From contig ARYC01000371.1 in assembly GCA_000711775.1 (NCBI GenBank), forward strand, positions 1 through 64,000: DNA of 64,000 nt. Reading direction: 5' to 3'. Positions 11,255 to 21,739 of the stretch are shown here, in pieces (position 1 is the stretch's first letter; the number at the start of each line of letters is the position of its first letter). Source of the DNA: Oxytricha trifallax (Eukaryota > Ciliophora > Spirotrichea > Sporadotrichida > Oxytrichidae). The position numbers were made by a program, and so were the translations under genes. Below the pieces are notes generated by a model, which saw nothing but the letters and a program-made list of their open reading frames with translations, was not told the origin of the DNA and searched no databases.

Positions 11255-11930
11255 AAATAGATGATTTTAACTTTTACATCAAGAAATTAGATAGAAGATT
11301 GGATAAAAAAGATAACCAAAAAAACTTGAAGGAGTGGAAACTCATAGTAAAGGTAACTTATTTGATCAGTTATAAAAATAAGCTTAAAAACTAGCAAATT
11401 AAATATTACATATCACAAACTTATTCAAGCAAATCTAAAAATAAGATAATACAACGTGAACGATATTATATTATCGAAAAATAAGCTACCTTTAGAATGC
11501 CCCATGTGAGAAGATAATGCAGGAAAATGTACATAGAGGAAGGAAGAAAACCCCCAGAAAAGGACATAGACCATACAATACAAAATAGTTTTATTGATAA
11601 ACTTGAAAAATAAAGCGAGAGTTAGATGGTACCAGAAACCACCTTAATAGGTATTGAAAAGGAACGGAAATGGCACCAGTGACAATTATTAATACCACTG
11701 AATGCAATATAAGGAGTCGATCAAAAACATGGAATGCCAATCCAAAATAGATCTAAAAGACTTCTCCTACCTTGTAAAAATATTAATAAAAATACATTGG
11801 TAAGCTCAACCACTAAAAGGTCTTACAATATGTGAAGTGAAAGTTTAAGTTTAAGAAATTAAAAAAGCGAGGGTTGTATAGTTCTGCAGTAATTTATTCA
11901 GCGATGATAGTCGAGCAGTTATCCTAGGAA
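11255..11930 (+). pseudogene. LINE-A: endonuclease domain, continued
   Basis: DDFNFYIKKLDRRLDKK begins at 11260 and corresponds to GDFNFHLIEIDKRLKNE in LINE-B; the Asp and Asn of this block belong to the catalytic site. Downstream coding character fades and shifts frame (for example YIEEGRKPPEKDIDHTIQNS). No reverse transcriptase follows, so this copy is 3'-truncated or deleted. Confidence 0.65.
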
Positions 11931-13029
11931 TCACGAAAAAATATTACAAATGCCTAAACAGCTAGGGTGATGAAAGCTCCTGTTAAATTGAGGATGAGAT
12001 GTCTGATTTTGAAAAATCAGTTTATAATAGTAAAAAAAATTGTGAATTAAAAAATCCATAAATTCAAGAAATATATATATATATATATATATTACACTAA
12101 CTTGGAAAATTTTAAATATTTCAAATATGAAAATTGTCTTATATATATATATATATAAAAAATTTGATATTATTGTGCATAAAAAGATAAGCAAAAAAAA
12201 TATTTTACTGAATGAGTTCATTAATTAAATGAATATTTTAAATATATAAATCTATAAATATATTTAATTAAAGTTTGAATTAGGAAAGAAATTTGCTTTT
12301 AATAAAGACTAATAATTATAAAAGAATCATTATAATGTTTTTAATTTATTTTAATCAACTGTTAAAAAAATCATTTATAAAATAAATAGTGAAAATATAG
12401 AGAGTAGAAAATGAATATTCATAGTATATTTTTATTATATGCAAAAACATAATAAAAGTTATACAACTTTCACTTTTATTTATAGTTATATTTAATATTA
12501 ACAAAATCAATTATTATAAAGCAGAGATATGTAATCAGTTTGTATTTTGCATAAATTTTATATATTCATATTAGTACTGTCGTAACTAGTCTAATTAAAT
12601 TTTAGTAATGATTAATGCAACGCCTAAAGTTAATAAATTTAAATATCTAGTTATATAAATTAAAATATTTCTTAAATTTAAGGAAATTAATGTTTTAGTT
12701 TAATAATATAATAATGTTAATTTACTTGTAATTATAAAATTAATAATTCTTTAACACGATTGTTTCATTTGAGATTTACGCAATTTTATTTAATAAAAAC
12801 ATAATTTTTTTAAAATATTTTACAATTATATTAAGTTAAATACAGAACTTGGAAACTTATTAATTTTCAATATTAATGCTATATATTAAGTTTCACATAT
12901 TCCATTATGTATTCTGAGTAATTTAATGATAAATTTCTAATAAAAATTATAAATCTTTAAAATTATCTCATGTCTATGAATAAAATAAAATAAATAGATA
13001 ATAACTTAAGGTAAATTAAAATTCACAAA
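11931..13029. other. AT-rich interval with (AT)n tracts
   Basis: Contains AT dinucleotide runs near 12070-12090 and 12137-12160 and otherwise very AT-rich DNA. No gene is supported. Confidence 0.6.
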
Positions 13030-13079
13030 TATACTCTTGAAACCTAATTTGCGAAATATTAGTCCTTGCAACTATTGTT

Positions 13080-13670
13080 TCCCGCAATTTATATCTCATT
13101 CTAGTTTATCCTCACTTTTGAGAATTCAAGTTGTTAGACTTGACTTTGTGTTATCTCTGTCCTTATTTCCCTCTGCTCATTCACATTTGTCGCTCTGAAC
13201 AACTTTTTTCTTCTTTGGTTGTGCCCGTTTCTTTCAAGTCCTATTATTCTGTCGTCCAGGCATAACATGATTGCTATCACCTCAACCTAGGTTCTAATGC
13301 CTAAGTCGACCAATCTATGTTCGTTTAATAATTTGTTAAACCTAGTATGGTCCCCTGCTTCATTTATCAAAAAGCAGCTTCTCATATGTTTTGCGTTTAC
13401 AAATGTTATTTAAATCGTGGCTCATGCAGTAGTTCACTGCTATTCTAACTTGACTAATTGCCATCATTGTATCCATAACCTTCTTCGTCAAGAAAATCTT
13501 CTTTCTTTTTATGAAATCCCTTTCTTTCTCTTTTATCTGAATTTTTGGCTATTGTTTCAAAAAGTACTTTTCTATTGTTGGTTAAGCTAATTTAAAGTTC
13601 TTCTGAACAATCTAGTTGATGATTTAACTTGTCTCACTTTCCTTCAATTATTTAATTCCTCAATATTTTA
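13080..13670 (-). pseudogene. LINE-B C-terminal region
   Basis: Minus-strand coding with frame changes: ISQVRIAVNYCMSHDLNNIC, then LNEHRLVDLGIRTQVEVIAI, then RNGHNQRRKKLFRATNVNE. The pattern resembles the region after the reverse transcriptase in LINEs. The assignment rests mainly on position and strand. Confidence 0.5.
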
Positions 13671-13679
13671 ATATTATCG

Positions 13680-14285
13680 ATCATAAATCTTTGAAATTTA
13701 AAAATAATAGAAATTCATAAATAAACTTATTATACTTATAAATTATCAAAATTAAATTAAAAATGGATAAACAATCTACGAACGACTCACAAATCCACTC
13801 TTGAACTGATAGATTTTTGCCCTCAACCTTCATTAGTAAGTATGCTTTTTTTACTAATTAGAAATTGAATTAATATTATTAAAGCTTATGAATAATATTA
13901 GCAGGATAAATTCAAGTATTTGTAATCCTAAATAAATTTAGTACGTTAAGTCTGCGAGTAGAATAATTACAGCAAATTACGCTTCAAACATAAAAATCTG
14001 ATAATTAAATTCACAAATGCTCAAACCAGAGTCATGTTTATGTCTTTCTAAGAGTAGAAATGATTTGCAAAAATCAAAATAAATTAACATTACATTTTGC
14101 AATATAATTGCATAATAAATACATGTTATGAGCTTATATTAAAAGCTATTTATTTTTCCCTTTTTTGTTTTACAGATCTAAATATATTTACGATAATCAA
14201 ATTCAATGCAGTTTTTTTATATTTAAAAAAATAAATTTCCCAATATTTTGTATTTTATTAACAATTTCTCTGGGAGGTCTTGAAC
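13680..14285. other. AT-rich block inside LINE-B
   Basis: Very AT-rich, with no coding character. A short motif recurs (TTCACAAATATACTCTTGAA near 13020 and TCACAAATCCACTCTTGAAC near 13787), which suggests a secondary insertion or an eliminated sequence. Confidence 0.4.
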
Positions 14286-14489
14286 GCAATTCTCTTTTGT
14301 TAAGTTTAAATTTTATTCATTTCCTCTAACTTTATGTATCCTGACGCTACGAGTCGAAAATATTTGTAAATGACAAGTGATCTAATTTGAGGTACCATTA
14401 TAGTATAGCATATTGTAGGATTGTTTAATTTAGTTAGGTTCTGGTAAAACTGTGTTTGTCTCTTTATGTCTTCCCATCTCTTTTGACAA

Positions 14490-15430
14490 ACGATTTAAGT
14501 CTTAGCAAATGTTTAGTCCTAGGTATTTAATTTCCTCTACCTTCCTTATATATTCCTTACACTTAACTTACTTCGTTAAAGTGTTTAGCATCGCTCTTGA
14601 ATTAAGTCTTCTTCATGTTGATTTTCAGGTTGTGGGATTTTTCTATTTCCCTGAAACTTTCTCTCACCCTTTATCATTATTGTTGGTTTTTTACGTTAAT
14701 AACGAAGTCGTCAGCCAAGGCCAGTAGCTTTCATTATTTAACCAATTACATCAGTTTCTTTATTGAGTAAATTGCGTCTTGCAGATATATGTTGAACAAC
14801 AACATCAGGATAAGTTTGCTGCCCTAAGCCACTCCTTTTTTAGCCTAGATTTCTTCTCCTTCAAAAGTGATTTAGTTATTTTCGTAAAGTTCTTTAATTA
14901 ATTCTACTTTAATTCTATATTTCTCTGTCTGAATTATATTTTGAGCTTTTCTTTCCAAACTGAGTAGTATGCTTTTAACAAATCTTAGAAGACTTGAGCC
15001 TCTCTATCTCCTCTCTTTCTTTTTGATTCTTTTATGTGCTCAAGCAGTCTAATCAGATTAATGTGGTGCTCTTGTTCTCTTTAAATCCGTTTTGATAATT
15101 ACCTGTCTATAGCAGTTGACTTTTCTCAGCATTGATATTATTGATAATTAACTTCTCTATGATCTTACTCATGTGGGAGTTCCCTACTATTTGCCTCGTA
15201 TACCCTATCTCTGGGTATTATTTTCCTGATTTTTTGCTTATTATGATTAGTCTTTCTTCCTTTATGTATTGGGGAAACTTCCCTTAATTCACCCAGTTGG
15301 TTATTTTTTAACTCACTGTACTTTAAAGGATTTTTGATTTAGCCAGAATTTTTCCATCAAATCCATTATGCCCGATTGCTTTTTTGAAGTTGTAGTTCAA
15401 GATGCCTCTTTCAATTTCATTTATTTCCCA
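14490..15430 (-). pseudogene. LINE-B reverse transcriptase domain
   Basis: Motifs appear in the correct order on the minus strand: KAIGHNGFDGKIL (near 15400-15360), PEIGYTRQIVGNSHMSKIIE, QNGFKENKSTTLI, VFQDLLKAYYSV (near 14990-14955), KKGVAQGSKL (near 14845-14815, motif B) and LALADDFVIN (14696-14723, the catalytic ADD box). In motif A the Asp expected in KAYDSV is Tyr, so the enzyme would be inactive even without the frameshifts. RVT_1 of the endonuclease-bearing LINE type. Confidence 0.88.
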
Positions 15431-15984
15431 TAATTTCTCTTTGTTTTCTTCGTTCGTCGTTATTGTATTTTAGTGAACTTTTATGTTTAATCTGACTCCT
15501 GACATCTTTATAAAGTTTACTATAGAATTCACACATTTGTTAGTTGATTTATTATCCTGGTTGTGTTCTTTCTCCATTTATAGTTAAACCTTTTATAGGT
15601 TCTGCTTGCTTCTTGATTTTGGTTAGTCTCTTTTACTAAGAAGAGGAATCCTCTTAAGTCATTCCTCTCTAGGCAGTGCTCCATGTCTCTGATGACTTAG
15701 TTCCACTTTTCTTTTGCATCCATGTAGGTACAACTCTTATCACTCCCTTTATATATTATTGCCCATTATAGAGGTTTTTAATACCAATTTTTAGCTTTAG
15801 CTTACTTTAGAAATTTCTCTTCAAAACATTTTCTTATTGGTAAGTAAAGATCTTCTAATGACAGTTTCTTTCCTTCCTCGATAAAGGTTTTCCAGCATTA
15901 TTTCCAAACATTCTGTTATTCTCAAAGTTTTATCTCTGTCAATCTTAGATTGTCTTCCTGGTATTAATCTTTAGTCTTACCAGG

Positions 15985-16555
15985 ACCAGTTTGTGATCAG
16001 TCAATCTTAGTTGCTCTAATTCCCATTTTATTGTTTCTAAGTTTGAGAATATTTAATCTAATTAAAACCTTGTTCCACATCTTTTGGTATAGACTCTTTT
16101 AGTCCTTCATTCTTAAGTCTCTTGTCTATTTCTATTAAGTGGAAGTTGAAATCACCCAAATTAATAATCTTCTGTTGTTTGCATTTTTTTTAATGGATCT
16201 TACCATAAATATATCTCTGTTTAGGAGTTTTTTTACCTCCTCATTACAGTAAAGAGAAATGTATATTGCGATAACATCCCCCACGTTTAGAATGTTCCAT
16301 GCAAGGAATTGCCTTAGAGTCTTTACAGTTTTTATTTTCGTATTTTCCGCTCTTAAGTGTTTAAACTCCTCCGTCCCTCGCCAGTTAGGTTTGTGTAATG
16401 TCTTTGCTTTTTATCACTATTATTCTCTATAGTCTTTTTTCAACAAGTCCATTGAAGTCAGGCTGCCTAATTTCAAATTCTCTTACCATTTAATCTTGTT
16501 TTTACTTTTAAATTAGTCCCCTTACGTTTGACAAACAGATCTTTAGCTCTATCAG
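15985..16555 (-). pseudogene. LINE-B APE-type endonuclease domain
   Basis: LKICLSNVRGL (16552-16512), DFNGLVEKRLQR, ILNVGDVIAIYISLYCNEEV, LGDFNFHLIEIDKRL (near 16160-16120) and LTDHKLVLV (near 16005-15980, the terminal Asp-His pair) follow in order. Several frame changes separate the blocks. This domain nicks the target DNA in LINE retrotransposition. Confidence 0.82.
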
Positions 16556-16924
16556 ATAAGCAGCAATTTATCTCTTGCTGATAATGGTATTTGTTTTTTT
16601 CTCTTGCTTCTCTTATTTTCTGCAAATCGTTCATTCTACCCATCCCTCAACTTTTCTTTTTGATTGGAAAAAGTGAAGTTGACGGTTGTTGTCCAAAGTT
16701 TTATAACAATTATTTTCTTAGACATTTTGGTTTAATTGGATATGATTTGCAAATCCTATATTTGGATATTCAAAATAATCTTGTATAGATATATGAGTCT
16801 TTAGTTGTGATTAGTCGTTGTCATACATGAACTCTTTCAGCTTACACTCCTTCTGATTGATTGGTTTTTGTTAGCTTGCATCTTGTTCCCGCTGTTTAAT
16901 TACGCCTCCCTTTTTCAAGATTTA

Positions 16925-17250
16925 ACTTTAAATTATTTTAAAAATAAAATATATTATAAAATATAAAATAATGAAGTAATTAAATTTCAATTTATCATAA
17001 AAGCAATTACATCTCTATATAAAATTATAAAAAAAGCATAAATAAAAATAATATATATTGATCAATAATCTAAGAAATTGGCTCTAGCAGTAAAAATATA
17101 AAAATTTACTACTTTACCTCATGAGCAATGTAATTTAAGTTAATTTAAATAATTTTTTTTAAATTAATTATAATAATGATTAAAAAATAACTTTTTATTT
17201 AATTCGTTATATTTTTTAGAATTTGAATAATCCTAATTCTACATATATTT
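16925..17250. repeat. AT-rich repeat with hairpin, copy 3
   Basis: The hairpin at 17078-17124 (TTGGCTCTAGCAGTAAA ... TTTACTACTTTACCTCA) and the following tail resemble the repeats at 2301-2820 and 4612-5160. No left hairpin is clear. It lies between the 5' end of LINE-B and the next coding island. Confidence 0.45.
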
Positions 17251-17329
17251 TGGCTAAATTTAACTTTAACAAGGCTATCGGTTAAGATGAGTTTAATAAT
17301 AAAATTCTTCAAAAATCCTAAAAAATTCA

Positions 17330-17640
17330 GAATACAGTGAGTTAGAAACTTATGAAATATTTGAATGTAAATAGTTACTTCGGTACAAAAAAGAGTATAG
17401 GTAAGTGCTGCAAATAAAAATAAGGGGACAATTATATTAAGTAAACAGGAATAAATAGAAGGTTTTAAGAATATAATTAAGCTCTACAAGAATACCTAAA
17501 ATATAAAATTGAAGCGAAATTACCAAACAGCTTTGCATTCTTTCCATTCAAAATTATGAATATCTCCATCAGCATGGCAGAATTATATTTAATATCCTCT
17601 TGATCACTGTTTACGGAGTCCTCTACCAAGTCTTAATGGG
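17330..17640 (+). other. Coding island before the Rep element
   Basis: The plus strand reads NSYFGTKKSIGKCCKQKQ ... EYLKYKIEAKLPNSFAFFPF ... MNISISMAELYLIS, with one TGA near the end. It stops at GTAATATATT just before the Rep element. It may be the 5' segment of the gene that resumes at about 19760. No family is recognised. Confidence 0.4.
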
Positions 17641-17694
17641 TAATATATTAAATTTTTAAATTATAGATATGATTTTTATATCTTAAATTATTTT

Positions 17695-17974
17695 ACTATT
17701 GTTAAAATACATTAGAATAGGAAATTATAGATAAATAGATAAATCATTATAACATAATGTAATTACAACTGCCACTAATTTCACTGAATCTATTACTAAT
17801 TTGATTTACACTTTTAATCTTAATTTAATTATGACCAAAATTAATTAATTATTAATTATATATTTTATTTGTGTGCAAGTGCGCAAAAATATATTTAATA
17901 AAATAGGGGGTAGGGTGTGTGCAGAAATATAATTATATATTATTTGAAGTTTAATTCAATTATATATAATGGAG
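17695..17974. repeat. Left long inverted repeat of the Rep element
   Basis: Contains a G-rich box (AGGGGGTAGGGTGTGTGC, near 17906-17923) and TTTGTGTGCAAGTGCGC (near 17869-17885). Pairs with 19387-19665 with very few differences. The short GTGTGC/GTGCGC iterations could be protein-binding sites, which is an inference. Confidence 0.88.
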
Positions 17975-18049
17975 TTTCAAAAATTTGAATACTGAGATGA
18001 ATGGTTTGCTTCATGTTTAAAAACCATAGAAAGTACTGGTTAGATAATA

Positions 18050-19381
18050 ATGTCAAATTCGAAAAAGTATAACTACAGATTTGATTTCTTTCTCAAGATA
18101 GTTGGGCCAGTTAAATTGACTGTAGTGCAATAGGTCAAAGAGAAGCTTTAAGCAAACTAGGCAAATATTATTGAAGAAGTCAACGTATTTGAAGATAAAT
18201 CAACAAAAGGTACATTCTTCCATATTAAGGTGTCTCAAAAGTCTAATGGGATAAACAGAGAGTATTTTAAAACCAAAAATCGAGGCGTGTTCTAACTGTT
18301 TTTCAAATTGGGCCTCTAAATGACAGATATCAACGTAAAATCACCGTCAGAGTTCTCTATGTAGCACCAGGAGTTGATTCACAAGTATGGAAATGCAGAG
18401 GAGATGTAAAGGGAGAATGGAAAGATTACAGCAAAAGCAACTCTAGAAGATTTAAAGCAGATTCCTCAAAAAAGTAACTCAAAATACTACATGAAAGAAT
18501 TCACAGCAGAGAACATTGCAAATGGGCCTATGACAGTCAAGTAATATCTATACAAGAATTTGAGAGACTCTGATGCTATCGCACATATTTGCTAAAAGTA
18601 TTAGAGATTTAATAATACTCACAAGATATTAAAAGAGATGGGAGTGGTAAAGAAAATCAGAATTGCAATGAGAAAACAGCTTGAAAACTTTGTGATTAAA
18701 AACAAGAATGCATTCAAGGAGTCTGATAGATTAACAGATACAGTATTGAAAGATCTTGGGTATTATGATGTTGCCGAGGCTCTTTACTAAGTGCTAATAA
18801 AATGGGAAGATAAAAAGGTTCACTGTGTTTGGCTTTACGGCGCGGCCAACACTGGCAAGAGTGCCATTCTCCAAATGATAGACAAAATCTTTATCGGCGA
18901 CGAATTCAACTCTGGTCCAACTCGGTTTCATGTGGAAAGCAGAACGCTTGAGTAGGAGCCTCAGGTGCTATTGATTGACGAAATGAATATCGAAAGGCTT
19001 TTCCACAGGTACAACATCCCAGCGATGAAGAAGCTACTGAAAGGAAAAGGGTATGCCGTAGACCGTAAGTATGGAGAGACATAAGTGCTGCACTAAGATT
19101 GCTACACGGTGATTACAACGAACGATCTCCCGTGGAACAGAATGACCGCTGAGGAGAAGGATTGCTTTGAGAGGAGGTGCATCTTTGTGACTCTTGCGGT
19201 GGAGGGTAAATCAGGTAAGCTTGCGTTCCCATTCTATGCAGCTTAAATGGCAAGTTATCTCTTGAGCAGATCTGACGACGAAAGCATTTTGAGCGACAAT
19301 GATTAAGATAAGGATGATAACATCGAAGAAGACTCGAAGAAATTGAGCTTAAGGGACACAGAGGCAGAAGATCATAATTGA
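18050..19381 (+). CDS. Rep-like protein with SF3 helicase domain, 443 aa
   Basis: Uninterrupted frame from ATG 18050 to TGA 19379-19381, with TAA and TAG used as Gln. The same frame is open back to ATG 17969 except for one TGA (codon 9 of the longer form), so ATG 18050 is preferred. The C-terminal half is an SF3 helicase: Walker A GAANTGKS at residues 264-271, Walker B VLLIDEMN with Asp310-Glu311, then AVDRKYGETQ and motif C VITTND with Asn358. This arrangement is typical of Rep proteins of small DNA replicons (CRESS, parvo- and papilloma-type). The tail is acidic (SDDESILSDN). The N-terminal half (1-200) has GTFFHIKV and YYMKEF, faintly like the HUH and YxxK motifs of rolling-circle nucleases, but no intact His-x-His. 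It is intact while its neighbours are broken. A plain ATPase domain of another mobile family remains possible. Confidence 0.85.
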
Positions 19382-19386
19382 AATAG

Positions 19387-19665
19387 CTCCATTATATATA
19401 ATTGAATTAAACTTCAAATAATATATAATTATATTTCTGCACACACCCTACCCCCTATTTTATTAAATATATTTTGCGCACTTGCACACAAATAAAATAT
19501 ATAATTAATAATTAATTAATTTTGGTCATAATTAAATTAAGATTAAAAGTGTAAATCAAATTAGTAATAGATTAAGTGAAATTAGTGGCAGTTGTAATTA
19601 CATTATGTTATAATGATTTATCTATTTATCTATAATTTCCTATTCTAATGTATTTTAACAATAGT
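19387..19665. repeat. Right long inverted repeat of the Rep element
   Basis: Complement of 17695-17974; starts just after the stop codon of the Rep gene. Confidence 0.88.
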
Positions 19666-19759
19666 GTAATCTTTCCACCTTAGTCGCCATTAAAGACATC
19701 TAATAAATCTTTTAATTATATTCTTATTATCTTCTATTTTTGTTTTTATTTATAATAAA

Positions 19760-21725
19760 TATTATCTCGAGGTCAATGACGCTAGTTCGATAGTCGTAAA
19801 CTAGCACCTTAGCAATACAGATAACTAGATGCAAGATAACAAAAATTTAATTCATTAAACAGGAAATTACAAAAGGGAATTCAATGAGAGCAACAGTACG
19901 AATCTGATAAGAATGTTGGAACACATAAAAAAATCAAGAAGAAATTCTATAAAAAATGAAACTTATTTCTATGCAAATCTTAAAAAAGCTAATGATTCTG
20001 TCTAGAAAGACAAATTTATGTCGCTACTGAGACTCATGGCATATAATCAAGAAGGCATGGCAACAGTCATTTTAATAGAAGATTTGTCCAATAACAATAA
20101 GAAGCTTTATGATGAAAAGGAAATCAAGATAATGAAAGGAGTAAAGCAATAGAGCACTATTTCTACTATGCTATTTTATATGAATTTTTAGGCTACTCTC
20201 TACTCACAACCGGAATTTAAATCATTGATAAAATAAGGGAAATAAATCGCATTTACTCACGATTGTTAGTAAACATAAATGATGTAAAAGAAATTCAAGT
20301 GAGTGAATGATGGTTTCAGAGAAATAGTGAAATTTTATATTTTGCGTCTCAATACGAAATAGAAAGCATTTATTAACTGACGCGAAGCAATTCGAGAAAG
20401 TAAAAGAAATAGAGGGCATTAAAAAGGTATAAGAAGCGAAATACTTCCGACTGAATATTTGCCTTAACACTAAATAGCTATTCAAAAATATACGCGAAAA
20501 GAAATGAAGTGGCAAACTGGAGTATACCTAAGATTTATCAGATCAAGCAACCTAACAGTTAATGACAAAATTATTGTGACGCATATTATGTTTTTTATGA
20601 TATTCAAGTTCATGTCTGGAGCAGCTTAGTATGTATAAAATTGAGAAGATGGAGATGCAGATTTAAAGAATATCATTTAGACTGCTATAGATATACTAAA
20701 CAAAATACAAATGAATGAAACCTAACTGAAGTATTAATATACAGCTGATATAATACAGCAACTAGTTTAAAAGAACTTGAAAAGGTTCAAATCGTACCTA
20801 GAACATCTGATTAATTAAAGGGAACACAAATAGATAGTAAACAGAAGGAAAATCTATGAGAAAAATCAGAAAGCTATAAATAATCATGAATGTTATGGAT
20901 AATTTGTTGTCAATCAGCTAAGGAAGTACTATAGTATCTCTTTACATGTGCCATTAATGTAATGTCCATAAAGTCTATGTTGATGAAAAATCAAATGTAA
21001 TAGTGTAATCTATTAAATTCTGCTGACGACCCACATAGATTCTCATAATAAATGAGGGGAAACAGATTAAAAGAGAAGGAAAGTCAATCATAAATTAAGA
21101 TAATCACATATTTGATTTGACTAGATTAGAGAATTTGATGATTGGAGCATGGATATTATTAACTAATTAAAAAATTATTTAGAGCGGCATATATTATAAT
21201 TGTTTATAAAGAATTTGACAATGAAATACTGAAATCATATCAAGGAGAATTAAATATTTCAATAATAACTCTAATGAGATGGCAAACCAGTGAAATCTGA
21301 GAATTATAATAAGATAATAAATTAAAAAAAGACAAGATTAAAAATTTCAATTAAACAAGAAAAGAGTCCAAAGAGTTACAACAATGGAAAATTGGTTCGA
21401 CAAGAGACATAATTACAAGAGTAACAGCTAAATGAAAATAGCAGATAAAGTCAGATATAATTTTAGAGAAAGAAGCAAAGATTAGAAAACTCTGAAAAGC
21501 AGAGAGAAAGACTAACAAGAGACACCCTTAAAAAAACAGATTTATGAAGATCAGCCAGAGATTGAAGGATACCAGTTTGCTAAGTAGTCAGAATCTAAAT
21601 AGTAGAAGCAGTTAATAACGAATAGAAAGAGAGAGGTTGAAAACATTAATGGAAATCTAATGGTTCATGAGGAAAAGAGTAAAACAAGATAGAGATAGAA
21701 TTGGGAGACTATATGGAGGAAGTGA
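19760..21725 (+). pseudogene. Unidentified long gene, about 650 codons, broken
   Basis: The plus strand reads from YYLEVNDASSIVVNQHL through SNSTNLIRMLEHIKKSRRNS, MSLLRLMAYNQEGMATVILI and LNKIQMNETQLKYQYTADII to a basic, Gln/Lys-rich tail (ENWFDKRHNYKSNSQMKIAD) ending at TGA 21723-21725. Breaks: frame changes near 20450 and 20950 and a TGA after QYVQN (near 20640). A Cys-His-x-Cys patch (MCHQCNVHKVYVDE, near 20950) hints at a metal site. No family is recognised. It may be continuous with the island at 17330-17640, with the Rep element inserted in the gap. Confidence 0.5.
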
Positions 21726-21739
21726 ATGGAAAATAGCAA

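Larger units (their letters stand above)
13030..16950 (-). mobile_element. LINE-B: non-LTR retrotransposon, decayed
   Basis: A minus-strand element of about 3.9 kb with the classical order endonuclease, reverse transcriptase, C-terminal region. The 5' part (16950-16560) reads as Lys/Gln-rich protein. The endonuclease lies at about 16555-15985, the reverse transcriptase at about 15430-14490 and a C-terminal region at about 13660-13080. A 600-bp AT-rich block (13680-14280) interrupts the 3' part. Frameshifts and TGAs are frequent, so it cannot move by itself. No poly(A) tail or target duplication was identified. Confidence 0.82.
17695..19665 (+). mobile_element. 1.97-kb element with long TIRs and a Rep/SF3 gene
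   Basis: Outer ends are ACTATTGTTAAAAT (17695) and its complement (ending 19665). The inverted repeats, 17695-17974 and 19387-19665, are about 280 bp and nearly identical, which indicates recent or homogenised ends. One intact reading frame fills the interior almost completely and even starts inside the left repeat. This is a compact replicon-like layout: terminal palindromic arms plus one replication-type helicase. No clear target duplication is seen. It lies in the gap between two coding islands. Confidence 0.85.
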
